Source: Chrysomallon squamiferum | Taxonomy: Eukaryota; Mollusca; Gastropoda; Neomphalida; Peltospiridae | Reading direction: 5' to 3' | DNA length: 64,000 bases | Assembly (NCBI GenBank): GCA_012295275.1 | Contig: CM022665.1 | Location: 37,362,433-37,426,432 of the forward strand | In this document: positions 26,301 through 40,100 of the stretch, one piece after another | How the letters are laid out: the number at the start of each line of letters is the position of its first letter | How positions within the stretch are numbered: the stretch's first letter is position 1 | Translations under genes and position numbers: made by a program | Notes under the pieces: generated by a model | The model's input: only the letters and a program-made list of their open reading frames with translations | Databases searched by the model: none | What the model was told of the DNA's origin: nothing

Positions 26301-29300
26301 GATCAACCAGAGGCAGATACATCCAGTCACAAGGAAGAAGGCACTCTCCAACATGTAAAGTTAAAAATGTTTCTACATTCATGGGTTGCTGAAAAAACCT
26401 GCATCTGAAACAAAAATTCATTTAATGTAAATGAAAAAAAAATGATCCTGAATGACATGATTACTGGAAATAAATAACTGCTGTTATATACCATTCTTTA
26501 TTATTATTTTTATTTTTATTGATTAATGTATGCTAAATGATCAAAATGTTATTCACATTAGAATACAAAAATAATTTTTCAATGATAAAATATGTAAACA
26601 AGTCACAGTATGACATCATTCCAGAAAAAGAAATGATAAAAATCATGAAACTAAATGATAGAAAATGTTACATTAGAAAGAGAAGTACAGTCAAAACTGG
26701 TTTGTACTGAATGGCTATAATGACTATATCCTCCCCAAAGCATTTCATTCTTTAAGTAACCTCTACAGAATGGCCACCTGTCTGTAACAGCCAACAGCCA
26801 CTCTTTTTCACAGAAAACTGTTGACTGAAACTGCTATAATGGTCAAGATATTTCAACATTTGCAAATTCCTGTATATTCGACTGATCATAATTGAAAAAC
26901 AAACATTCAGTAACTTCTCTGACAGTATTACAATGCACTGGTGATGTATTTGGACTGGATCTGAGTCATTACACTCAAAGCAGTTAAGAGCTGTTTACCA
27001 TTCATTGTTATAATGTGTTAATAATGTAATCTTTAACTACTGTTACTGTATTGTGTAATTACATAATGCCAATTAAGAGAATTGAGAGAAATCAAAGGGA
27101 CAATTAAGTTAGGTGCCTGACTCCTGTAAGTCACACATAATTGATAAACAAACATAAACTGCTGCAGTTTATTAAAATCACTAAATTTTAGTGGTTCTTA
27201 GTGGCCACTAAATAAGCATACTTCACTGCTGGATCAGTGATATGACATAAAAAACTGAGTTAAACATGCCATCTTGATAATAAAAGCTATTGAGTTTTTA
27301 AGCATAATGCCACTGAAAAATCATACTGTTTCAACATTAAGTAAAAAAACTGACATTATTAAAAAAATGTTTTCCTTTTTATTGATAATGTTCCATCTCA
27401 CCCAACATTATAACTTTCTAATGTGAAATTTGTAATTTTATCACCAAATACTTCTTCCAGATCCCAGTTGATGGATCAAGGAATTAATCAGACCATGAAA
27501 CTGAAATATCACAAATGTCAACTGCAGAATGTTATTTCTGGTAGTAAATTTGGAACACAACTTCTAAAATACATCAATGTTCTCCAAGCCATTTAATGGA
27601 TTAACAGCTGATGGAAAGACATGGAACTGACCACAGATAAAAAGTGTTTTAACAGGAGTGGATTTCACTCAGTCAGGAATAACACCTCAAACACAGGAGG
27701 TGACAGCTATGTTAACAAGGATAAGAGAATGATGACAATGACAAAGTACTACTGTCTGTCATCGCAAAGTGAAAAGGATTACTGCAGCACGATGTTGTCA
27801 AGATCTGTCTAGACCTGTCTCAATCACGTGGGATGAAATACACAAGAATGAATCAGATCAATGTGAAGATAATGATGGAGATGAAGATGAAAGCAGTAAA
27901 GATCTATGTTCTAAATATCTGAAAGAGTTTTCTTTTTCTCATGGGAGGAGCATCATGCTCAATACTTCAGTGAACACAGAAGAACAGCTGTCTTGTTGTG
28001 TGTGAAAACAATCCAAAATCACACGTTTTTGAAAACGTGAACAAAAGCCTCTTGGAAATTCTGTTATACAATAAATATTTTTCACAAAATTATTCTCTAT
28101 GAAAACTGTAATATAGTGTTAACATTTATATTAAATCATGGCACCTGCCTGCAGCGGTGGCTGTTATATCCAAGTTTGACTGTTTAATACAGTAGTAATC
28201 ACATAATGAAAACACTTGGAGATAAATTTAATAAAAACAACTCAGAAAAACAACTTGAAAGTAAAACATAATAAACAGTGGCACAGTACTATACAGAAAA
28301 AACACACACCTGGACTGTCTAACTGGTTTCTCCCACAGTGAGAAAGCTGTGAGGTAAGTTGTCCTGATACTGGGTAGACAAGAATAGGCATCCTGCATCA
28401 GCTGACTTCTAGTTATAGTTATCTCCTCCTGAGTAGCACTTCTGAGGTGAGTTGTTTCTCCGAGTTTCATTTCAGCTATTGACTGGCAGGCAATTTCTTC
28501 TTCTTTACCCTCACTAAAAAGGTAATAAAACAGTTTTTAAAATAAAAATCTCAACTATCATATGATGGAAATCATAAAAATAAAAAAATAATAAAAAATT
28601 ATTCTTAGTACAGTTACATTATATAATGAAAATAAAATAAAAATATATTTCAGAAACTGGTTATTTAAAAGAGAAAAAAGCAAAATTGACTATGATATTA
28701 AATTTAAAAAAAAGAAGAACGTGACTAGCTAATATTAATATTTATTATTATTATTTTCTTAAACATAAACCAGTCCTCTAAATAACAAGATTTTAAACTT
28801 ATTACAATAATATTTAATTCAGTAACAATAAATTTATAACTTGCAAATAATAATTTCAAGTGAAAATGTAGTTAATTATTTGCTTAAATCAATGAATGAA
28901 TATTTAATTACTTAAAACATCCTTCTGAAAGAAAATACTTACAACTGGATGTCAAAATAGTAAACAATAATATAAAAATGTTTACCTAATGAAACTGGGA
29001 TTAAATACAACTGTAGACAGAATGTCATGTGCCAGATGTTCATCGCCATGTTGAATTCTTGTCAACAGCTGAAGACTACACTGGTGAAACAGAGATGCAC
29101 AGTGGGATACCTAAATGTGACGAAATGTAAATGAAATTTAGAAAACATTTGAAATACTGACACTTCTGGTTCTTTGTAGTTCCTTATTATATTATTGTTT
29201 TAGTTCTTTTACCAGAGAAATTATTATTGTTTAAAAATATATAAAATTTTACATTTTATTGTGATTTGTAACTGAAAAAATATCTTTAAGTTCAAAAGAA

Positions 29301-32300
29301 TTTAATATGATTAAAAAACAAAAAATAAATAATAATAATTATATTGCTGAAAAGCACCTTCAGTGTTTGTAGCTTGATAATGTAATACTGAAAGATATTC
29401 TCAAATCTTGTGAAGTAATTATTTCTCAGTGGACTTGTTTTGTCTTGAGCCATTTTCTTCATATAACCAACAATATCTTCAGCCATCATTACATCCTGGT
29501 GTACCTGAAAAAAATGAAAAATAAAAAATAATAAAATATGAATCATTTTAGCATTTTAATAATGCAAATTGAAGACTTCTGAAAATTGAATAATCTTTAT
29601 TATTTTATCTTCTGAAAATATAAATTGTGCATATGCATATTTTATTAAGAACATTATTTAAATGAAATAATAAAACAAAACTGTTTGGATGATTGGATTT
29701 CTTTCAATATAATTATGTTAAACTGACAGGAAAACATTAAATTAACATACTTTTCACGAGATTAAGATTATAAAAGAAAGAAAGAATGAAAGAAAGAAAG
29801 AAAGAAAGAAAGAAAAAAAACAAAAAAAAAAGGGAAATATCTCTTCTACAGCAAAATCTGAACCTGAGTTCTTATTAAAGGCACTGACACAATAAATGTC
29901 TTCATTTTTGTAAACATGACTTTAAATAATAAAAATTTCTATCTGCTAAAAACAATTGTCAAAGCTTATAAAAGTTTTATTTCCTACTATTTAAAAAAAT
30001 ATAAAAAGAAAAAGAAGAAAGAAGAAAATGGAGCTCTAATAATAATAAGAATAAGAATACCATACTTTTATGATACAATTAATATTTTAGATGCATTGGC
30101 ATATCTGAAAACCAGTCTACTACTCAAACTATTATATCTGTGACATATCTTCATACTTCATGAATTCACCAGTGCAGTTCAAAGGAACTTTAACAATTAC
30201 AATACAAATAAATACCTTATCAATCAGTCCCTTGTGCAGTTTACACATAACCAAAGCTAATCTTAGGCAGGCTGTGAGGAAAGAAAAAGGACTGTGACTT
30301 GACAGAATTGGCAGGACAAGTTTTCTTTCTGGAAATGAAGCATTCAGTTCTGGAAGTATGGCCACAATTTCATCAGTGCAGTGATCAGAATCAGAGAGAA
30401 GATTGGAATGTTTACTGGAATAAAAAAAGTACAAAAGAAAGTAAAGAATCATTATTACTATAACATAACTTACTTAAATTTACATATCTAGGATATTATT
30501 CAGCAAAATATTCAGTAGTAAAAATGTGCATTCCAAATCTAAATTGAAAATAGGGATTAAAAAACATGGCAGACACAAAAACTAAAATCAATACATGTCT
30601 ATGAAAAAGTGCTATCAATGAAATGAACATGATAATTAACATATTCTGTTAATAAATAATTTTGGAACATTTTATTATTAATTGTGGTTAGATATCAACA
30701 GAGTTTACTATCATAAATATGAAAGAAGGAAACCATATCACTGACTGTCTTTGTATCTGTCTGAATCTGCACATCAAAATGGTGGTTATGACTGAATATT
30801 TTATTACTCTGTCTTTTCTGGGGACCTTGCATGTTAGTGGGCATAAACATAATTAACTAACTGTGATTCTAAACTTATGACAAGTGAAAGTGATCTTCAA
30901 ATGTTAAGATTTAAGTGAAAGAAAAAACAGCTTACGTTATACTTTCCAGGACAACCTGAAAGCCTATGGACTTCCAACAAGGCACAAAAATGTCATGGTA
31001 CATTGACTCTAATTGTTGCAGGAATTCAACAGGATTGTAATTTGGCTGAAAGTAGGGTAAAAACCAATAATAATTAAATTACAGTGTTTTAGGAAAAACA
31101 GGTTTTTGATAATTAAGTTATATAATGATCAAAAGCAATTTCTGATATCTGAGATAAGCTGAAAATATTAAGGTTCCATCTTTTTTTAAATTCTCATGTT
31201 AATAACATTCGAAAAATATGCATTTACAATTGTAAAAACAGAAATTAAATTAAAACAGAAATAATATACCAATAACTGAATATTTCTATAATGTAACAAT
31301 CTGCATTTCAAATGATGAACTATCACCCAATAACCATCCGTTTTAAAATGTTTTAATGAATTTGTGTAATAAACATTTAAAATATTACCTGACTTTCAAG
31401 CTTAGAATAAAATGTTGCAATAAGGTTAACACAAGATGCAGCAAACTGTAGATCCCCTTTCTGAAATGAAATATAAAAATTCTGAACAATAAATGAATAA
31501 TAATGAAAGATGAATATTTACCTGAATAAACAAAAAGAAAAAGGAAGACTACTAAATTCATGGTAGAATTTTAAATAAGTAAATCAGCCAAGCACATGTC
31601 TTAATAAAAGTGCTGATGTATTAATCATTATTATTTAACTGAATATGAAATTAGACCAATTATCATATATCAATTTTGGAAAATTCTTTACATAAGAAAA
31701 TATTTTCTAGGATTGGTTTAATTTGCAGTTCTGAATTTATATCTGATAAAAAGTTCAGTGCATTCTTAAAAGACCAAAAACACATTTTCTACATATGTGG
31801 TCTTACATGATATTTCTTTCATGTTTAGAATCTATAAATCTGAAATCCATTTTCAATATTATTAAACAACAAACATAGATCATATAAACTAATAAAAATA
31901 TCTGTATCAGTGAAAGATACTGGAAATTAAAACAGACAAACACATTAATTAATATCACAACAATGACCTTGAACTGGTATGTGTCTTTGATTCTGGTAAA
32001 GACACGTGTAAAACAAGATGTGATTGGCTGTAGCAGATCAGTGACTTGACTCCAGATGACAACAGGTAAATTGACAAATTCAGAGCTTTCTATTTCCATA
32101 TCACTGCCATCCTGACTATAAAAAAACAACAAAAAAACAACATTTTTATAAAATAAAAAGCATTAGTTACAATTTGAAAATATAATTAAATATCTTGGCT
32201 GTTCATGTGTGTGTCTGCATCATGCATGTGTGTGTATAAACATGTGCATATAAAAAGAAGTACATTTTACTGCAGAATTCTTTCTTTTTGCAAAAGTTTC

Positions 32301-34090
32301 ATTTTCACCTTCTAGTAAATCCAGGAATATTCTGAGGAGTTGCAGCTACAACAACAACACTTTCTAAACATGAAAACATGTCTGCATCATTGTTAAAGTT
32401 GTCCAGAGGCAGTGAATCATCAGCTAGATTCTGTTGTATTGTTTGTAAATATTTCACCAGAGTTGAATACAACTGACTGTAAAGAAAGTAAAATAAAAGA
32501 TATGTTTAAGAAAAGAAAAAAAGACTGGACAAAAGGTTTTTAAATTTTATGTTCAACTTCCTATAGAATATTTCATTCTTATTTTTAGCTTAGAAAATAA
32601 CTTTAATCTTTACCAAAACCAAATGCATTAAGAGAAATTTGGTTAGTTTTATGTCATTATTAAACATTTTAACTGAGATAACCTAACATTTTCTATGCAG
32701 TGTAGTTAAAAATAACAATATATAGATGTTTAAATTTATTAATGTACGATTCAAATTTCATTCACGTTATGGACCAGATATAGAATAAAATGGCATACAC
32801 ATATATATCTGTTGACAAGCCATATGAGAGACAAATCCTCCAGGTTCTAAAACTTTCAGCTTGCAGATTCAGTGCTTCTCCAAATGGTATTTCCATATCT
32901 CTTAAATAAATAAAAAAGTTGAAGTATTTAACACTATCATAGATTTAAATGGAAGTCAACTTCTGGCATTATTTTAGTTAATCAAATATAATACTAAATG
33001 GTTTAGCAAGAGAAATTATTTAAAAAATAAATAAAAATAATATAGCTTAATATAGTTTAGTAAGTTCATACTACTGAAATAATGATAAAGGTTCAAATTT
33101 ACACATGATGTTAAATATATAAAAATGTATATTTTCAGTTCAACAGAAATGTTTAACTGATGCAACAAAATATTTTTTTTAAATGTTATTCAAATATTTT
33201 TTTGTTAACATGGAAATGCAAAACACATATAATTACTTGGGAATGACTGCAAAGGTATCTAAGCAATATAGTTTGCAGATGATGTTTAGAAAGCTGAAAA
33301 TAAAAAAGTATTGGAGTATAAATCTTTAAGAAATACCCTCCATAATAAGTTTCATTTTTATTATGATATTCTCTTGTAACCAATCAGAATGTTCTAATAT
33401 GCATAATTAATAAAGTTAAATGATTTAGTATATTGTATTCAGATCAAATAAATTAATCAATATTCACTTAAAGACACCTCAAAATATCATTTTATTAACT
33501 GGTAATGTATGCCACTGGTGTTATTCTGTTAAATATACTGACTATAAGAAATTTCAGTAAAAATTTACCTTCACTGAGATTTTAATTACATCTAAGTATA
33601 AATTTAAATTAAATGACTTCTCACCATTATAGATGCCATGTTTCTTCCAGCCTGACAAATTCTTCTGACTAGTTTCAAAGCTGCTGGTAATGGCACACCA
33701 TAGGCATCCGATACAGGCTTTGATTTATCTGAAATTGAATAAGTAATAATTTTACTGTGAAAACAAAATCTTTTTATATACAAGACAAAAACAGAAAGCG
33801 AAAAAAAGAAGAAGAAAAGAAACATACAACTGTTATTGTTATTATTATTTATTTTTGGGGGGCTATTTATTTACTCTTTCTAAAAATTTCTTTAGTTCTT
33901 TTTTGTGATTTACGTACCTAAAGGATGCCAAGCTGTAGGCAGAAATTCTTCAACAATTAAATCCATCAAACCTGGACAGTGAACAATCTGAAAAGAAAAA
34001 ATAATTTATATATAATTAAAGAAGAATTAATTTTCACACGAACAAGACACCACAACCCCTAAAACATTAACAAAATGAACAACAGTAACA

Positions 34091-34138
<48 letters not shown>

Positions 34139-37100
34139 AAGAAAACCTCATAGAAGAAAATACATACCTCATATGCCATTGATGCTGAATGACTTGCTAT
34201 TCTGTTCAGAATTTCAAGAACTTGAACAACTGTCATAGCCTGTGGTTTTCGTATTTTGAGTATATAATACAATCGCTGTAGAAACATCATTCTTGTTACC
34301 AAAGCCTGAAACAAAATTTAGACAGTGTAATTAAATGAATCAAATACCAACAAAAAAGTACCATAATACTACAACTAACTGGAAAAGCTAATTAAGCTAT
34401 TCTGTCACTTATGTTCTCTGGGAGTGCATAGGGGTGAATGTCCAATGATTCTGAAGATAAATAAACTAAAGAACAATAATGTAAACATTATCTCATATTA
34501 TTTTTCTTACATTGTTTGTAGCTATTACTACTATATTGACATTGGCAAGTAAAACATGAAGTCACAATAGTTAACAGGTAAAGATCTGACTGATGTTGAT
34601 TAAGAGTGAAATAATCTTAACAGAATCTACAAGTAGTAAAATCAGAGGTATTGACAGCATAGACACTTAGATAATAGAAACAGCCATTAGTGTCAGAGTG
34701 CTGACTGCATCACATCATTAAATAAATAGGACTGAAATTAGTTAACATTACCAATATGAGATCTCTCTTTGCCACATCAGCATCTGTTTCCTGTGGCTTT
34801 TCTCCACTGCTGTCTTCTGTAGGTTCTGTGTTTGGAGGCTGCAGACTTGCCACTGTGTGACCCTGAAACCAGTTAACAACACGATCCGCACACACCTGTA
34901 ATCCAGACAAAAACAATGAAACAATATTTAATCTGGTTCCAATTAATTTCAGTTAAAAGGATTGTCAAAACAAAAAGTGGAACTATACATTCATGGTACG
35001 TAGTTAGATTTAACTACAAAATAAAAATCAATAAATACAAAAAGAACAATAAATTAGTGTATTTTTTATCCTTCATTTTATGACTAGTGATCTGCATTTT
35101 TAGAGATATAAATGTGGGTAAACAAAGTGTATAATAATATGATAAAAAACATCAAGAACAGTTAAGATTAAAAAAGAAAGTTTAAACAAAAATATATAAT
35201 AATAATAAAAATAATTTAAACAAATTTAAAAAATCAATGTCAGGACTTAGCATTATGTGTTAGCATTACATATTTATCAAATATATATATATATATATAT
35301 TAAAAAAGGTTTTGTTAACCTCATCAGCCATGTTGCAGAGCAAAGAATGCATAGCACTAACAGCAGCACAAACTATTGCATCAACACTGTCATCCAGAGC
35401 CCAGCGCAGGAGAAATATGATTCCAGCATCAATGATGGATGGCAGTACTGGAGTTTGAATGAGGTTCTTAAATCCACCCTCTTTTGCCTGTAGAAAAAAA
35501 TAAAAAATGAAATACAATAAAATAAAATAAAGGTAACCCATCATACATGTTTTTTACTGGTTTTAAGATATCTAAATCTGAGAGAAGATGGATAAATATC
35601 AATTTAAAGTCAATTAGTCCAATTTTAAAATAAAAAGTTTTAAGGAAGTTTGTATACAAGAACATATGTAGGATAACAGAATGATCTTAACAATAGTGAA
35701 ATTTCATTTAAACAATTTCTTCAACATTAATGATCAATTCTTTTTTTATATTTAGATAACATTTTCTGAAAAATGCATTTATTATCTAAACATAATTGAC
35801 AGAGTACCATTTCTAAAAGGATAAATTGAAAATACTAAAAAGGATTTAAGTCCACAAACCTTCGTTATCACTCTTGCCAGTGTTTGCAGTGCAAGAATCC
35901 TCTGTTGAATATTTGTACTCCTAGCTAATCCAAACAGCTCCTCCAGTGTGTAGCCTGCTCGCTATAAATAAATATCAGTAATGAAAACAAGTTGCACATC
36001 TAATACACAAATCCATTAAAAATAATGTATTTCAAACATAAGTTTACTGGCATAATTTTGAACTGTTCATATTACATTTACAACCATGTAAACAATCATA
36101 TACACAGGTGCAATAAAAGAATTTGACATAAAGTTTTACTTTGTGTAGGTAACAGACATATTCATACATTTCAAAATTAATTCATATGAGTTGTGTTTTA
36201 AGTATTTATAGACTTACATCTAAATGCCAGGTAGCAGTAATAATCCTTACATTACTTCATAAGACTCATAAAAACTACACAGTCATTGTACAACTACCAA
36301 GTTGTTGTTAAATATTCATCCATTTTATAAATACTCATTTGGTATGCAGAAATATTTATGAATCTATAAAAGAAAATAATTATATTTTTCAAAGATAAAA
36401 AAATGTCAACCTCTGGCTCATCACCATGGTGATGAAGTCCCTTTGTTACAGGAATGTCAGCATCAGCCTGAAGGAGGTTACCATGGAAATCAAAACGAGC
36501 AGGTTTTCCTGTCTACAAAAAATAAACAAGTCAACAGAAAACCAGATTGACAAAGTAGTCCAAAGTTAATTTATTTAAAAAATTAAAAAAATGAAACTGT
36601 TTTGATAAACACTACTTAAAACAGTATATATATATTTTTAATGGATGAATAAAAATGTTATACAAGTTTGACAATATAACAATTAAATCTAAAATTTGAG
36701 CAAACTTTTCTTTTTTCTTTTACATTACTAATTATTTAAGTTTACAAATAATCAGAAAACAAAATTCATATTTAAAAAAAACTAAAAAACTAAAAAGATG
36801 ATTCAACAACAAAAACATGTTTTAATATATTGGTTTAATTGTTTGACAGAAACATAACAGAACAATGAAATGTTAACTGAGTTACAAAGTAGATATGAAT
36901 GGTACAACACAGAGGCTAAATATACACAATATTAATTCATTTTTCATTTTTTTTTTTTATTATCAATGTAACTCAATTACTAGAAAAGTTTACCCATTTA
37001 TTGGCATTTTTACATGGAAAAATTGTAATTGTTATGCTTTTTTGGGGTGGCCTAAAAATGTATTTTAAAGTGAAAAATACCTTCGAATCTCCTGTGGTGG

Positions 37101-40100
37101 GTGGTGGTAATTCCTTCATCCATTCCAGTTTGTCATATTCAATTTTATCCATGTGAAGCCATTCCTTCTTAGGAGCCAAAGGAAGATCAGCAATTTCTGT
37201 TGGAAATAAAAATATAGTTGGTTAAAACAAAAAGCTATGTAATTTATTTTTGTTATTTTTTTTTTTTTCAACTAAATAAACAAGGATTTTAATTTCAGTA
37301 TTCTAGTTTTATCCAGATATTTTGTTAATTCTGTCCATGTCTTAATCAAAATCAAATGAAGTGATACAAACATAAATATACGTATGTTTTTCCATGGTTT
37401 CAATATTATAAATAACTTTGTTTTTCATTACTAAAACTTTAAATTTTAATTAAAAAAAAAAAAAAAAACACCATCATGCACACCAAAAAAGAAAATGAAA
37501 AACAAATAAACAGCAAAATATAAGTAAAATAATAGAAGCATTCAAATATATAATCTGTAATCATGTTCCATACCTTTTTCTTTCTTCTTGCCACTTTTTG
37601 TCTTCGATTTATTATCTTCTTTTGGGCTATCATCTGTTTCCATAGCTTCTTCTGATGATTTTTGTTCTTTCCTCAAATTTTTAAGATATTCAACAAGTTT
37701 TGGATCTGCAAATATTTAAAGGACATCTGATTAATAACATTTTTCTTCATGAAAATCCAAATTGAATATAATCTGATCAACATTTCAAAATAATATTATT
37801 TTAACTAAGTGTTTTTTTCTATCCATTCCTTATGCAGTGGTACCTTGACTTACGAGTTTAATTTGTTCTGTGACTGAGCTTTTATCTCAATTTGCTCATA
37901 TATCAAATCAATTTTCCCAACTGAAATTAACTGAAATACCATCAATCCATTCCAGCTCCCAAAACCAACCCATTTTTTTTCTTCTTTTTGTAACGTGTTT
38001 TTAAATAAGAAAAATGTATTTATAAATGAGAAATATTGTATAAAAAGAAAAAAAAAGAAAATATAAAGAAATAAATTGATTTTGTAAAGTGTATTTATCA
38101 CAGACAAATTATTTTAACATCTTTGGCTGGAGTTACAGTCTTTATCAACTGCATCAGCTTCAGTATGGTACATATCGTAGAAGTACTATGCTCGTTCTGC
38201 CTAGCCAAGTCAATTACATGCATACCTTGCTCATGCTTTTCTAAGAATTCAAGCTTTAACTCAACAGACATCATCTGCTTCTTCTTCTCAGCATTGTCCT
38301 TTGCACTCACTTTCTTAGGATCCATGGTCAGAAAAAATAAATTTGGCAAAATACAGCACAAAACACAAATACAACAGAGATGCTTCTGTGGCGAGGAGCC
38401 AAGTGAAGAAAATGAGTGAGATGCAGGATGCTGGGTGGATATTGTGTTGTTCATTGCACCAACTAGTGGCGGCGTATCTGAAGCTCGCTCGTAACTCGGA
38501 TTTTGGCTTGCAACTCAAAGCAAAAATTAGGCCAGGTGATTGCTTGTTACTTGAAAAACTCATAAGTTGGGGCACTCATAAGTCAGGGTACCACTGTATT
38601 TTAAATACAACATAGCACTTAACCAAAATCACATTTGGATAATAAGCAATACATCCAGCTGCTTTCAAAAACAATTAAACACAACTTTTGGGTAAAAATT
38701 TAAATACATCACTCAAATAATCATAAAGAAGTCTGTCAGTTTTGTGGTAAAATAAATGCCGCCAACTGGACTAAACTTTAACTAATTTGTGTCTTGTATT
38801 AGACAATGAACTTTCAATAGCCTGTACCATGTGAATTAACGTCAGTACTGTCAATCCAAATGTTCATAATGATGCTCAATATGCTATCAAGTTTTACAGT
38901 TATCATACATACCCAAAGACTCCAGAAGTTTTTTCTGTTCCTCCAAGATTTCTTGTTCTGTCATCGATTCCAGCTGTTTGAGATTTTCACTGTGAATTCT
39001 TCTCGCCTCCTCTTCTGCTAGTGATGCACTAAGCCCTGTTCCTTTTATTATTTTTGATGAACCAGTAGCATCTGCAAAATCAAAAGCACAAGATACAAAG
39101 ATTTAAAAATCAAGAAACAGATTTTAAAAACGATCATTTAAAATGGTTATTTTGAGACCTTGACACATTTTATTATTACAAGTTAGTATTACTATTTTTT
39201 TTATAACATCTGTCACAGTTGCTAATTTCCAACAGACTTAATGAAATTGATTATGTAAACCATTATGTCAGGCAAACTCTGTTGCTTCACTACAATATGA
39301 TTATCTTTAACAACTTGTTGCTTATTCACAAACATGCAATTACATTGATCAAAAGATGATTTATCTGTTGTATCCAGCATTTCTCCTTGTTTTTGCACTT
39401 CCTGCTGCAGAGCAACTCCAAAATCTACAGGACTTGATTTAGCCATCTGTTGAGCAAATATACTTTTCTTGCCTTGCTTACATCCAGCCTAGTAAAAAAA
39501 TAAATAAAGATCTATCTATCTATTTGTGTGTGTGTATATATATATATATATATGTATAGATAGAAATAAAACAAAGATAAAACATGTATTTTCACCAACT
39601 TAGTGACAAAACAAATACCAGTATTTATCTAACATCTGTACTGTAAATATTTAAACAAACAACAAACCCTACTTTGTCCAAGGACAGTAAAAAATATATG
39701 ACATTAAGACAGGAAATGTAAACCTGAAGCACATATATAAGCAAAACAGTTAATGTAATAACAAACCTTATTTATTTTAATTTTAGAAACTCAAAAAAGT
39801 AAATTACTTATATGTCTAGATTTCTTTATGTCTTTTATATTTAACAGAATATACAAGACCAAGTTCACATCAAATAAATAGTAGTATATACTGACTGGCT
39901 CATTTACTGTTCTGTGCATGACTGAAGGAAAAGGCTGAGATGACTGTCTTGGTAAAAGAACAGCTGCATTCCTTGTGTCACGTTCCTAAACAAAAAGTTA
40001 ATTTTTTTAAAATTTTAAAAGACTGAAAATAATTTATATTAAGTAACTAAATGGCTTACTTTGATTAAATAGGTGTATTCTTCTGAACAGTAATAACAGA

